Shown in pieces: positions 37,329 to 45,263 of a DNA stretch of 49,034 nucleotides. Both the position numbers and the translations under genes were made by a program. Position 1 is the first letter of the stretch. Every line of letters starts with the position of its first letter. Location: contig CANHRS010000010.1 of NCBI GenBank assembly GCA_947463445.1, positions 1 through 49,034 on the forward strand. Reading direction: 5' to 3'. Source of the stretch: Flavobacteriia bacterium. Its GTDB lineage: Bacteria > Bacteroidota > Bacteroidia > Flavobacteriales_D > Crocinitomicaceae. Under the pieces are notes generated by a model that was given only the letters and a program-made list of their open reading frames with translations, ran no database searches and was not told the DNA's origin.

Positions 37329-37355
37329 GCGGTGAAAAATCCTTATTTTCACCGC
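37329..37355. repeat. GCGGTGAAAA inverted repeat
   Basis: Ten-base arms 37329-37338 and 37346-37355 are exact complements around a 7-base loop. The arm sequence recurs in direct orientation within the 16-base repeats at 37360-37375 and 38667-38682. Confidence 0.7.
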
Positions 37356-37359
37356 ATAA

Positions 37360-37375
37360 TCTGCGGTGAAAAATA
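37360..37375. repeat. 16-base direct repeat flanking the RhuM-type gene, left copy
   Basis: TCTGCGGTGAAAAATA, identical to 38667-38682. Each copy lies just downstream (minus-strand sense) of the stop codon of one copy of the small membrane-protein gene: the relic here, the intact gene on the right. Confidence 0.75.
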
Positions 37376-37397
37376 AAAAACCGATGAACTCGAAGAT

Positions 37398-37493
37398 TTA
37401 ATTTTGTTCGATTCTAGTATTTTTCAAATACAACCTGTAAGCCCATAATCCAGTTAATCCTAAATGATAATCAAGGCAAGAATTTAAACTTTC
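37398..37493 (-). pseudogene. Relic C-terminal fragment of a small membrane-protein gene
   Basis: The minus strand reads LGLTGLWAYRLYLKNTRIEQ then N and a stop codon at 37400-37398. This matches the end of the intact protein at 38688-39014 (VGLPGLWAYRVYLRGNRKSEE) at most positions. Upstream in the same frame the similarity fades and a stop codon (TAG) appears just beyond 37493, with no start codon. It is therefore the degraded 3' end of a second copy. Confidence 0.72.
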
Positions 37494-37589
37494 CTAAGGA
37501 TGAGCCATCCTGCTGCTAATGAACATTTTGCCACTAATTATAATTTAACAGGACACCTAAGATTTCGAAGGTTCGTATATCCTTTGAAA

Positions 37590-37605
37590 CGCAGGAAAAC
37601 CTGCG
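37590..37605 (-). terminator. Short hairpin just after the RhuM-type gene
   Basis: CGCAGG-AAAA-CCTGCG, a perfect 6-bp stem one base from the stop codon (37609-37607) of the minus-strand gene. There is no strong T-tract, so terminator function is uncertain. Confidence 0.4.
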
Positions 37606-37606
37606 G

Positions 37607-38458
37607 TTAGCCAAGGAGCTGTTGTTCTTCATTCAATTTATACAAAATGGTTGGCAGAAATTCATTTAATTTAGAAAACGCGAACCACTTCTTACCCAAA
37701 TCTTTTAAAGAAGCACCGATATGGTAAACTTCCTTTCGGTCAAGGATTAGAAATCGGTCGTGGGCAGTTTTCAGTGTTTTAATTTCAATTATCGGATATT
37801 GTATATTGTGTTTTGTCAAATCTAATTGCAATTGAGCACTTAATTTTTGTGTGTAAATGGTAGCATTGCAATTGGGTTTTCGTTTGCTCAACATTAATAG
37901 GGTGGTTTCGTCAACGTAATTATCAATCAGAATAATGGTCTTTTTAGCTCTTTTAATGAGGTCGTTAGCGAAAACATAGGTATCGAATAATTGTCCTTCG
38001 AAAAACACGCCTTGAGTTGGTAGTTCATTGGTATTGAGTTGTAAAGAGATTCTATTCACTTGTTTTGTTAGATCCTCAAGATTATTTTCTATTCGATCCA
38101 CACGCTGGTTAATTGCATAACCTTTGAGTAAGTATTCACGCAAAATAGTTGTTGCCCATATTCTAAATTGTGTTCCTTGTTTGGATTTAACTCTATATCC
38201 AACTGAAATTATGACATCCAGATTATAAAAAGCAACAAGTTTATCGGAATTAGGAATATGCACTTTTTGCATATTGCTTTTTTCATCAAGTTCTTTTTCT
38301 CTAAAAACATTTCTTATGTGCCTCGAAATTACAGATTGATCACGTTGAAAAAGAATAGATATTTGTTCCTGATTTAGCCAAACAGTCTCATTTTCAAGTC
38401 GAACTTCTATGTGTTCATCTGCCTCATTTGGTCGGTATATTATGATTTCATTCTTCAT
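37607..38458 (-). CDS. RhuM-type protein with a PLD-like C-terminal domain
   Basis: 283 residues. The N-terminal half (about 1-120) is the virulence RhuM domain: VRLENETVWLNQEQISILFQRD, SVISRHIRNVFREKEL and YNLDVIISVGYRVKSKQGTQFRIWA (in part). This is a winged-helix-like module found in mobile and phage-associated proteins. After a predicted helical linker (about 120-150), the C-terminal part resembles a phospholipase D-like fold: FDTYVFANDLIKRAKKTIILIDNYVD (in part), HDRFLILD and IGASLKDLGKKW. The catalytic HxKxxxxD motif appears as His233-Arg235-Asp240, with Arg in place of Lys. Function is unknown; a role in DNA or RNA handling, such as defence, is possible. It lies between two copies of another gene and 16-base direct repeats, suggesting insertion. 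Confidence 0.82.
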   Translation of the reverse strand: MKNEIIIYRPNEADEHIEVRLENETVWLNQEQISILFQRDQSVISRHIRNVFREKELDEKSNMQKVHIPNSDKLVAFYNLDVIISVGYRVKSKQGTQFRIWATTILREYLLKGYAINQRVDRIENNLEDLTKQVNRISLQLNTNELPTQGVFFEGQLFDTYVFANDLIKRAKKTIILIDNYVDETTLLMLSKRKPNCNATIYTQKLSAQLQLDLTKHNIQYPIIEIKTLKTAHDRFLILDRKEVYHIGASLKDLGKKWFAFSKLNEFLPTILYKLNEEQQLLG

Positions 38459-38666
38459 AGTTAACTTTAATTTAGTGAAAAATATTCTATGAAATTAAAA
38501 AAACGAATGTTAATTCATCAAAAATTGGTAGATCTATAATCAACAAATTGGCGTTTTTTTCTACCCACTCCATAGGATATTTTATTACCAATCAAATAAC
38601 CCCAATCCTCCTATAATACAGTGGTTCTAAAATGACAATCATAGTAAGTATTAGATATTCTTTAAC

Positions 38667-38682
38667 TCTGCGGTGAAAAATA
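38667..38682. repeat. 16-base direct repeat flanking the RhuM-type gene, right copy
   Basis: TCTGCGGTGAAAAATA, identical to 37360-37375, lying five bases beyond the stop codon of the intact small membrane-protein gene. Confidence 0.75.
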
Positions 38683-38687
38683 TATAA

Positions 38688-39014
38688 TTATTCCTCACTT
38701 TTTCTATTCCCCCTTAAATACACCCGATATGCCCATAATCCAGGTAATCCAACAAGGACAATTACCGCAAACATGTATCCTTTCGTTAACAGATAAAAAT
38801 CTTTAACCCCCAATTGCACTAATTGTTCTTTTGCCGCTCCGATTCCAATGAAATACGAAAGACTAATATTGGCTTTTACTTTCCATGTTTTAGCAGCTGT
38901 TTGGAAAACGATTTCTCCATCAAACAAATTGATTGGAAATAGAAAGAAAACACACATTGAAATGACTACACCTAGTGCAAATACAAACCACGGATTTTTA
39001 AATTTTTGTTTCAT
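38688..39014 (-). CDS. Small two-helix membrane protein, unknown function
   Basis: 108 residues. Two hydrophobic helices are visible, at about 10-27 (PWFVFALGVVISMCVFFLF) and about 79-97 (GYMFAVIVLVGLPGLWAYRVY), separated by a soluble part of about 50 residues (FQTAAKTWKVKANISLSYFIGIG, in part). The C-terminus is basic then acidic (LRGNRKSEE). I do not recognise the family. A decayed second copy of its 3' end lies about 1.3 kb to the left, beyond the RhuM-type gene. Upstream is a dispersed hairpin repeat; no consensus promoter is visible. Confidence 0.7.
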   Translation of the reverse strand: MKQKFKNPWFVFALGVVISMCVFFLFPINLFDGEIVFQTAAKTWKVKANISLSYFIGIGAAKEQLVQLGVKDFYLLTKGYMFAVIVLVGLPGLWAYRVYLRGNRKSEE

Positions 39015-39034
39015 TTTATTGTTTTTATCAGTTA

Positions 39035-39086
39035 GTCACCTCCCTCGATCCTTTTCTCTTCGAGAGCTTTAGAGACCGGGGTTAAG
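39035..39086. repeat. Dispersed hairpin repeat, copy A
   Basis: Begins GTCACCTCCCTCGATCC and includes TCTC-TTC-GAGA and AGAGACCGGGGTTAA. It matches, in opposite orientation, the copy at 44326-44391. It is more GC-rich than its surroundings and lies between two minus-strand genes. Confidence 0.6.
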
Positions 39087-39144
39087 TCTTTTTCTTTTAT
39101 CTATAAGTCTTTCATCTTTTAGTCTTTTGTCTAACGTCTAGCGT

Positions 39145-40692
39145 CTAATGTCTCAAACTTATCCTAAAAGTAGTTCCTTTATCGATTTCGGAATGTAATA
39201 CAAACACATTTCCTTTATGGTATTCATTGATAATTCGTTTCACTAAAGAAAGTCCAAGTCCCCAACCGCGTTTTTTGGTGGTATACCCTGGCTTAAAAAT
39301 GGTTTTAAACTGATTGTTTGCGATTCCTTTTCCTGTATCCTGAATGTCGATATTTACATGGGTATTATCGCGCGAAATATGGATATTTAATTGCCCGGAA
39401 GTTTCCATGGAATCTACAGCATTTTTGGTAATGTTTTCAATCACCCATTCTATCAACGGCGGGTTGTGAGGAACTAGCATTTCCTGTGAATCGCTTTGTA
39501 TGGAAAATTGAATTTTGCTCGAGATACGTAATTTCAAATAATCAATCACCGTACTAACGGTTTCTACTATGTTTTTGTCTTCGAGTTGTGTTGCTGAACC
39601 AATTTTAGAAAAACGGTTGGCCACTTGTTCTAAGCGACTCACATCTTTTTGCATTTCTACAGGAATATTCGGATCTATGTTTTGAGTTTCTAAATATTGT
39701 ACCCAGGCTAATAAAGAGGATAGAGGTGTACCTAATTGATGGGCTGTTTCTTTCGCCATTCCTGCCCAAACTTGGTTTTGTTCCGCTTTACGGAAGGTAT
39801 TGAAGATGAGGTAACCCACAAAAATAAATAGGGTAAAAATGATAAATTGCACATATGGGAAATACTGTAATTTTTTTAATTCAGGACTATCATCATAATA
39901 CAACAAACTATGTTGTTTGCTGCCAAAATTGATTGGAATCGCTTTATTACTGTGCTTTAATTGTTCGATTGTTTCTAACAATTCACTTCTTCGTTGATTG
40001 CTCAATGGAAGATTTGTTGCTAATATGGAATCTGAATCAGCATCTATCAATAATACTGGAACAGCGCCTTCATTCGCTTTCAATTCTATGTTAAATGCAT
40101 GTATCAAAGAATCTCTTTCACGTTCTAATCGTGTGATTTCTTTGGAATCGGTATAGGCACAATTCATCACCAATCCTTCATCGATTTCGATGGTGATTTT
40201 GTATTTCCAAGAATTTGCTAAATAGAGAAGCGTATCGTTAAACATCCGTTTTACGGTCGTGTCAGGTATGGCGTCGTGTAAATTATTGAAATCGGAATAC
40301 GTGAAATCGAGGTGAAGATGTTCTGAAATATCGTTGTTGTTATCGAAGATAATTACAGGAATAGACTTGTTTATGCCTATAATTTTTAAAGGTAAGGTAT
40401 AATCAGGCATTTGTTGTCCGTCGACCGGTTTTAAAATCTCTTTAGTGGCAATACTCCATAATTCCATTTCATTTCGTTCTTTGTCGCGTAGCTGAGAGAA
40501 AGTGCGATTGGTAAGTTGCACCAATTCTGCTTTTTTCTTTATTGCCTCCGCCCATTGTTTTACGCGGTAGCGTTCTCGTATACTTACTTTGGAGACGATG
40601 GAATTAGAGAAAAATAAAGACGCGGATATCAATACCAGCGCGATGCCAAGTAAAATGATTTTCCAACGTTGTTTTTTTGAATAAAGATTCAT
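39145..40692 (-). CDS. Orphan membrane sensor histidine kinase
   Basis: The start at 40692 (MNLYSKKQRWKIILLG) gives 515 residues; a longer frame to 40767 would begin upstream of the promoter box. Membrane helices lie at about 10-30 and 268-290, bounding a periplasmic sensor region of about 235 residues with no domain I recognise. The kinase core has AKETAHQLGTPLSS with phospho-acceptor His318, a variant H box, then the N box (VIENITKNAVDSM), G1 (DTGKGI) and G2 (GWGLGLSLVKRI). No response regulator gene is adjacent, so its partner is elsewhere. The stimulus is unknown. Confidence 0.9.
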   Translation of the reverse strand: MNLYSKKQRWKIILLGIALVLISASLFFSNSIVSKVSIRERYRVKQWAEAIKKKAELVQLTNRTFSQLRDKERNEMELWSIATKEILKPVDGQQMPDYTLPLKIIGINKSIPVIIFDNNNDISEHLHLDFTYSDFNNLHDAIPDTTVKRMFNDTLLYLANSWKYKITIEIDEGLVMNCAYTDSKEITRLERERDSLIHAFNIELKANEGAVPVLLIDADSDSILATNLPLSNQRRSELLETIEQLKHSNKAIPINFGSKQHSLLYYDDSPELKKLQYFPYVQFIIFTLFIFVGYLIFNTFRKAEQNQVWAGMAKETAHQLGTPLSSLLAWVQYLETQNIDPNIPVEMQKDVSRLEQVANRFSKIGSATQLEDKNIVETVSTVIDYLKLRISSKIQFSIQSDSQEMLVPHNPPLIEWVIENITKNAVDSMETSGQLNIHISRDNTHVNIDIQDTGKGIANNQFKTIFKPGYTTKKRGWGLGLSLVKRIINEYHKGNVFVLHSEIDKGTTFRISLRH

Positions 40693-40710
40693 GAATTTCC
40701 TTCGAACTAT

Positions 40711-40718
40711 CAAAGATA
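40711..40718 (-). promoter_or_regulatory. -7 promoter box (TATCTTTG) for the orphan kinase
   Basis: Exact TAnnTTTG on the minus strand, 19 bases from the ATG at 40692. It supports that start over the upstream one at 40767. Confidence 0.6.
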
Positions 40719-40830
40719 TAAATTTGAGAAGGTAAACGATAATTAAGCCGAATTTATTTGTGTTCAAAACTTACGGTTCTTTATGTGGATAATCCCCAAT
40801 AATTTTAGGGTTTCTATCAAAGTAAAATTG

Positions 40831-40838
40831 TAAATTTG
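40831..40838 (+). promoter_or_regulatory. -7 promoter box (TAAATTTG) for the PfkB kinase
   Basis: Exact TAnnTTTG match 25 bases before the ATG at 40863. Confidence 0.6.
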
Positions 40839-40862
40839 GATCACAATTTTTAAATAAGAATA

Positions 40863-41792
40863 ATGAGTTTACTTACCGTAGGAAGTGTTGCGTTTGATGC
40901 GATTGAAACGCCATTTGGAAAAACAGATAAAATAATTGGAGGTGCTGGTACTTATATTGCCTTGGCTTCTTCTTTTTTCGCTAAAAACCAGAACATCGTT
41001 TCTGTTGTTGGAGATGATTTCCCACAAGAAATGTTAGACTTATTGTCGCAACGCGGTGTAGATCTTACTGGTTTACAAATCAAACAAGGTGAAAAAACAT
41101 TTTTTTGGTCTGGTAAGTACCATAACGATATGAATACACGTGATACCTTGATCACAGAATTGAACGTATTAGAAAATTTTGATCCAATCATTCCTTCTGA
41201 TTACCAAGGAGCAGATTTTTTGATGTTAGGAAATTTAAGCCCGCAAGTGCAACGCTCTGTGATTGAAAGATTGACGGAACGTCCAAAGTTAATTGCAATG
41301 GATACAATGAATTTCTGGATGGATATTGCCTTGGATGAATTGAAAAAAACAATGGCATTGGTTGACTTATTAATCATTAATGATGAAGAAGCGCGTCAAT
41401 TATCTGGTCAAAGTTCGTTAGTAAAAGCAGCGAAAGTGATACGTGCGATGGGACCTAAATATTTGATTATCAAAAAAGGCGAACATGGCGCTTTATTATT
41501 CCATGGCGATAAAATATTCTTCGCACCAGCATTACCTTTGGAAGAAGTTTTTGATCCAACAGGAGCAGGAGATACGTTTGCAGGTGGATTTATGGGCTAT
41601 TTAGCAAGTACTGGTGATATTTCTTTTGAGAATATGAAACGTGCAATTATTGCTGGTTCTGCATTGGCTTCATATTGTGTAGAACAATTCGGGACGCAAA
41701 AATTAGTGGAAATCACACAAGAAAATTTAGATGCACGTATACAAGAGTTCGTAGCGTTGTCTAACTATGATATGGTTTACCAAGCAAATTAA
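40863..41792 (+). CDS. PfkB-family carbohydrate/nucleoside kinase
   Basis: 309 residues of the ribokinase fold. The N-terminus has SVAFDAIETP and IIGGAGTYIALASSFF, the glycine-rich substrate-side signature. NDEEARQLSG is the conserved Asn-Glu segment. The C-terminal DPTGAGDTFAGGFMG contains Asp231 of the anion hole motif and catalytic-base Asp237. The family phosphorylates sugars, nucleosides or related alcohols with ATP; the substrate cannot be told. The gene has its own promoter and is followed by a hairpin repeat and the DUF349 gene. Confidence 0.9.
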   Translation: MSLLTVGSVAFDAIETPFGKTDKIIGGAGTYIALASSFFAKNQNIVSVVGDDFPQEMLDLLSQRGVDLTGLQIKQGEKTFFWSGKYHNDMNTRDTLITELNVLENFDPIIPSDYQGADFLMLGNLSPQVQRSVIERLTERPKLIAMDTMNFWMDIALDELKKTMALVDLLIINDEEARQLSGQSSLVKAAKVIRAMGPKYLIIKKGEHGALLFHGDKIFFAPALPLEEVFDPTGAGDTFAGGFMGYLASTGDISFENMKRAIIAGSALASYCVEQFGTQKLVEITQENLDARIQEFVALSNYDMVYQAN

Positions 41793-41804
41793 TAGTTTAT
41801 TATA

Positions 41805-41846
41805 CTTCCTCCCTTTAGGGAGGATTGAGGAGGGTGACCTCTTTTG
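41805..41846. repeat. Dispersed hairpin repeat, copy B
   Basis: Starts with the perfect hairpin CCTCCC-TTTA-GGGAGG (41808-41823), followed by ATTGAGGAGGGTGACCTC. The layout (hairpin, then TGAG-AG-GGTGA) is shared with copy C at 44271-44307. Confidence 0.6.
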
Positions 41847-41865
41847 ACCCTAACAAATTTCAAGA

Positions 41866-43578
41866 ATGGAAAAGAAAAATTTTATCGATCGACTAAAAGA
41901 ATTAGCTGTAAATGAAGATGTTTTTGCAGTATCACGTGCTATTAATGAATTGCGCGGTCAATTTGAAGATTTTTGTATTGAACAAGATCGTTTAAAACAA
42001 GTTGCAGTTTTAGAAGCACAAGAACGTGGAGAAACAGTTGAGTTTATAAATGAACCAGATCCATTAAAAGAGGAGTTTTACACGATTTTTAGCGAGTATA
42101 AAGAACGTAGAAATAAACTTTCTTCCGAGAAAAAGTTAGAAGAGGAATCCAATTTACGTAAGAAAAAAAATTTAATTGATCGACTAAAATTGTTGATTGA
42201 ATCGGAAGAAAATATCGGAGCAGCTGTTGAAACCTATAAAGAAATCCACGAATCTTGGAAAACAGTTGGCGATATACCACGCGAGAAAAGACAAGATATT
42301 CATTCGGAATATTCTAAATTATTAGAGTCTTTCTTTTTTAATTTAAAGATTTACAGAGAGTTAAAAGATCATGATTTGAAGCGTAATTTCCAATTGAAAA
42401 CGGAGATTGTCACTAAAATTGAGACCTTAATAACCAATGATGTTATTCGTGATTTAGAAGTACAAATTAAATTATTACAAAATGAGTTTGACTCATTAGG
42501 ACCTGTTCCAAAAGAAGAGTGGGAAGGATTGAAGAATACGTATTGGAATGGGGTTAAGGCAGTTTACCAAAAAATTACAGATTTCTACGACGGAAAAAGA
42601 CAAGAACAAAAACAAAATGTAGATCGTAAACATACCTTATTAGAACAAGTTAAAGCGTTTGTAAGTCAAATTGGAAATTTACACGATGTAAAAGCATGGG
42701 ATTTAGCTACCGAAAATTTGTTGCAAATTCAAAATGAATGGAAAACAATTGGTCAAGGTCCAAGAAAAGAAAATGAAGAACTTTGGACTGCATTACGTTC
42801 TGAGTGCGATATCTTCTTTGCTGCAAAAAAAGCTTTCTATCAGGTAATTAAAGATAAGTTTGAAGGTGTTGCAAAACAAAAAAATAGCTTAATCGAAAAA
42901 GTTGTTGCGCTACAAGATTCTACAGACTGGAAAGGTACCTCAGAAAAAATTATTCGTTTACAACAAGAATGGAAAAATTTAGGAAGTGCTGGACAAAAAA
43001 ACGAACAAAAATTGTGGAAAGATTTTCGAAGTGCTTGTGATGTTTTCTTTGAAAATAAAAAACAATTCTTTGCAAAAGAAGATGAGGTAAACGCGAGCAA
43101 TTTAGAAGCTAAAAAAGCATTAATTACGGAAATTGAAGCGTATGTAGTTGGAGAAGATAAACAACAAGTAATCGCGGATTTAAAAGAATTCTCAAATCGT
43201 TTTAATGCCATCGGTAAAGTGCCTTTCAAAGAAAAAGATACAATTTATCAAGCATTCAAAAATGTGTTGGATATTCATTACAATAAAATCAAATTGGAAG
43301 GTGTAGAAAAGGATAAAGTGATGTTTCAAGCTCATCTAGATACCTTGAAATCGAATCCAAATGCTCCCAAATTAATTGAAAAAGAACGCCGTGATCTAGA
43401 GCAAATGATTACAAAACAACAACAAGATATTAACCAACTAGAAAATAATCTTGGTTTTGTTTCTAAATCGAAAGCTGGAGATGCCCTTCGAAAAGATGTT
43501 GAGCATAAAATTAATGTAGCAAAAGACCGTATCAAAGAATATAAAACGAAGATTAAATTACTTACTACGAATGAATAA
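41866..43578 (+). CDS. DUF349-repeat coiled protein
   Basis: 570 residues, highly charged and mostly helical, with no signal peptide. At least five DUF349 units are seen, each marked by W/F-K-x-[LIV]-G-x-[VG]-P-[RK]-E/K then a helix with W, F and K. Examples are WKTVGDIPREKRQ (about 125), FDSLGPVPKEEW (about 205), WKTIGQGPRKENEELW (from 292), WKNLGSAGQKNEQKLW (from 369) and FNAIGKVPFKEKD (about 448). A C-terminal coiled coil follows (LEQMITKQQQDINQLENNLG). The function of DUF349 proteins in Bacteroidota is not settled. The last eight bases overlap the next gene. Confidence 0.87.
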   Translation: MEKKNFIDRLKELAVNEDVFAVSRAINELRGQFEDFCIEQDRLKQVAVLEAQERGETVEFINEPDPLKEEFYTIFSEYKERRNKLSSEKKLEEESNLRKKKNLIDRLKLLIESEENIGAAVETYKEIHESWKTVGDIPREKRQDIHSEYSKLLESFFFNLKIYRELKDHDLKRNFQLKTEIVTKIETLITNDVIRDLEVQIKLLQNEFDSLGPVPKEEWEGLKNTYWNGVKAVYQKITDFYDGKRQEQKQNVDRKHTLLEQVKAFVSQIGNLHDVKAWDLATENLLQIQNEWKTIGQGPRKENEELWTALRSECDIFFAAKKAFYQVIKDKFEGVAKQKNSLIEKVVALQDSTDWKGTSEKIIRLQQEWKNLGSAGQKNEQKLWKDFRSACDVFFENKKQFFAKEDEVNASNLEAKKALITEIEAYVVGEDKQQVIADLKEFSNRFNAIGKVPFKEKDTIYQAFKNVLDIHYNKIKLEGVEKDKVMFQAHLDTLKSNPNAPKLIEKERRDLEQMITKQQQDINQLENNLGFVSKSKAGDALRKDVEHKINVAKDRIKEYKTKIKLLTTNE

Positions 43579-44245
43579 ATCGGTAAATATTCTCTTGATA
43601 TTACTTCTAATCCCAGTTTTTGGATTGACAATCTTTGTTGGTTTCGACCTACCGATAGAATTTTTAAAAACGAGTGGTAAAAATTTACCCTACCAACATG
43701 TGGTTTTTATCATTTTCGGGATTTTGATCTTCCTATTAGGTGCGCGTCGTTCCATGCAACGTTGGATAGGTGTGAAAATGGTAAATAAGGAAGAGAAATA
43801 CCAATGGAACCAAGAAATTGATGCGAAAAGAAAAGCACAGATTAATATGTATTTAATCATTGAAGGTGTAATGCATATTTTAGTAGCATTTGCGTTAATC
43901 TTGCTTACCCAAAAAGCATTAGTAATTGCTACTGTGTTTTTTGCTTTGGGATTAGATCACATTTTATTTTGTGTTTTTGGTAACATAAAAAATGTGTGGC
44001 GTGTAGGTGTTACAAATAAAGCGATTGTTATTGCCGAAAGAGATTTTAAAGTGATTTATTTTTCCGGTTTACGTCGTGTGACTGTCCACCAACAAACGTT
44101 ATTTTTTGACTACATCAAAGAATTGCAATTGGCTATTTCCATTGATTCCATATCTCCTAAAAATAGAGCGTCATTTAGAAATGTACTAGAGGAAAAGTTG
44201 AATCGAGATAAGGTTCACTTTTCGGAAACGTTTAAAGAGTTTTAA
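43571..44245 (+). CDS. Predicted membrane protein, unknown function
   Basis: 224 residues with about four membrane helices: about 6-26, 44-60, 96-114 and 118-136. A C-terminal soluble domain of about 80 residues (VTNKAIVIAERDFKVIYFSGLRRVTVHQQTLFFDYI and so on) looks like a small PH-like beta domain. I do not recognise the family. It overlaps the DUF349 gene by eight bases, so the two are translationally coupled and may work together. Confidence 0.78.
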   Translation: MNKSVNILLILLLIPVFGLTIFVGFDLPIEFLKTSGKNLPYQHVVFIIFGILIFLLGARRSMQRWIGVKMVNKEEKYQWNQEIDAKRKAQINMYLIIEGVMHILVAFALILLTQKALVIATVFFALGLDHILFCVFGNIKNVWRVGVTNKAIVIAERDFKVIYFSGLRRVTVHQQTLFFDYIKELQLAISIDSISPKNRASFRNVLEEKLNRDKVHFSETFKEF

Positions 44246-44270
44246 AAAAAAATATTGGAAGAATTTTAAC

Positions 44271-44307
44271 TTTCCTCCTAGAGGAGGGACTGAGAGAGGT
44301 GATATCC
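44271..44307. repeat. Dispersed hairpin repeat, copy C
   Basis: CCTCCT-AG-AGGAGG (44274-44287) followed by GACTGAGAGAGGTGA, the same plan as copy B. Confidence 0.55.
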
Positions 44308-44325
44308 ATTTCATCTAACAAAAAA

Positions 44326-44391
44326 GGAGGTAACATTTAAGTGACCTCCGTTAATCCCACCGTCTCTGAGGTTCTCGAAGAGAAAGAGGGA
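44326..44391. repeat. Dispersed hairpin repeat, copy D
   Basis: GGAGGTAAC and GTGACCTCC pair in eight of nine positions (44326-44349); then GTCTCTGAGG and TTCTC-GAA-GAGAA follow. The reverse complement aligns with copy A over TCTCTTCGAGA, AGAGAC and a GGG-TTAA end. Confidence 0.6.
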
Positions 44392-44440
44392 AAACTTAAA
44401 TTAATTCCGCAATCGATCGAACGAAAAAAAAGATTTAAAA

Positions 44441-45124
44441 TTAAAAATTCGGTTTTAAGTCGTGATTTTTGAAGAATTCATCTACATATTCCACCGCTTC
44501 TTGTGCTGTATCAACTACTTTAAATAAGTCTAAATCTTCCGGTGAAATATTATGTTCTTGTTCGAGCATTGCAGTGCGTATCCATTCAATCAAACCATCC
44601 CAATATGCATGACCAATTAAAACTACAGGCCTACGCGATATTTTCTTCGTTTGAATTAATGTAAGCGCTTCAAATAACTCATCAATCGTTCCTAGTCCTC
44701 CAGGTAAAATAACGAATCCCTGTGCGTATTTTACGAAAATAACTTTACGTACAAAGAAATAATCAAATTGTAGATTATGCTCTTGATCTATATATGGATT
44801 GTGATTTTGTTCAAATGGTAAGTCAATATTTAATCCAACTGATTTTCCTTTTCCTTCTTGAGCCCCCTTATTTCCAGCCTCCATAATTCCTGGTCCACCA
44901 CCTGTAATAATTCCATAACCACTCTCTGCAAATATTCGTGCTACTTCTACCCCTAATTGGTAGTATTTATTTTCTGGTTTCGTGCGAGCAGAACCGAAAA
45001 TGGAGATACATGGTCCTATCTTGGCCATACGTTCATATCCCTCTACAAATTCTGACATTATTTTAAATATGGCCCAGCTATCGTTTGTTTTTATTTCTGT
45101 CCAATCTTTATGAAATCTGTTCAT
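44441..45124 (-). CDS. LOG-family (TIGR00730) Rossmann-fold protein
   Basis: 227 residues. The family (lysine decarboxylase-like fold) includes cytokinin riboside 5'-monophosphate phosphoribohydrolases and PpnN-like nucleotide 5'-monophosphate nucleosidases that cleave base from ribose phosphate. The two signatures are present: GGGPGIMEAGNKGAQEGKG (in part), and PGGLGTIDELFEALT, in which the PGGxGTxxE residues bind the phosphate and the Glu is catalytic. SIFGSART near residue 45 is the first Rossmann loop. It is a lone gene upstream of which no consensus promoter is evident. Biological substrate uncertain. Confidence 0.87.
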   Translation of the reverse strand: MNRFHKDWTEIKTNDSWAIFKIMSEFVEGYERMAKIGPCISIFGSARTKPENKYYQLGVEVARIFAESGYGIITGGGPGIMEAGNKGAQEGKGKSVGLNIDLPFEQNHNPYIDQEHNLQFDYFFVRKVIFVKYAQGFVILPGGLGTIDELFEALTLIQTKKISRRPVVLIGHAYWDGLIEWIRTAMLEQEHNISPEDLDLFKVVDTAQEAVEYVDEFFKNHDLKPNF

Positions 45125-45263
45125 GGCTTCAATATTTGGTAATTTAACAATAAAACAATATATACATTATTTTTCAGTATTTGAATAGGTCTAGGTATAT
45201 ATTTATCCTTGGGAAATATAGATAATTGGTGCGCGAAATAAGTTAAGCAATACGAATTCAATA

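Larger units (their letters stand above)
37237..37606. other. Gene-free stretch with terminator, hairpins and a gene relic
   Basis: 370 bases between the adhesin and the RhuM-type gene. In order it holds the second copy of the GGGAGAA terminator, a GCGGTGAAAA hairpin (37329-37355), one copy of a 16-base direct repeat (37360-37375), the decayed fragment of a small membrane-protein gene (about 37398-37493) and a short hairpin at 37590-37605. No intact gene is seen. Confidence 0.7.

Noticed and set aside
38459-38687. A short 28-codon minus-strand frame beginning MEWVEKNANLL between the RhuM gene and the small membrane gene
   Set aside because: It is very short, has no clear ribosome-binding or promoter signal and no recognised relative; chance is sufficient.
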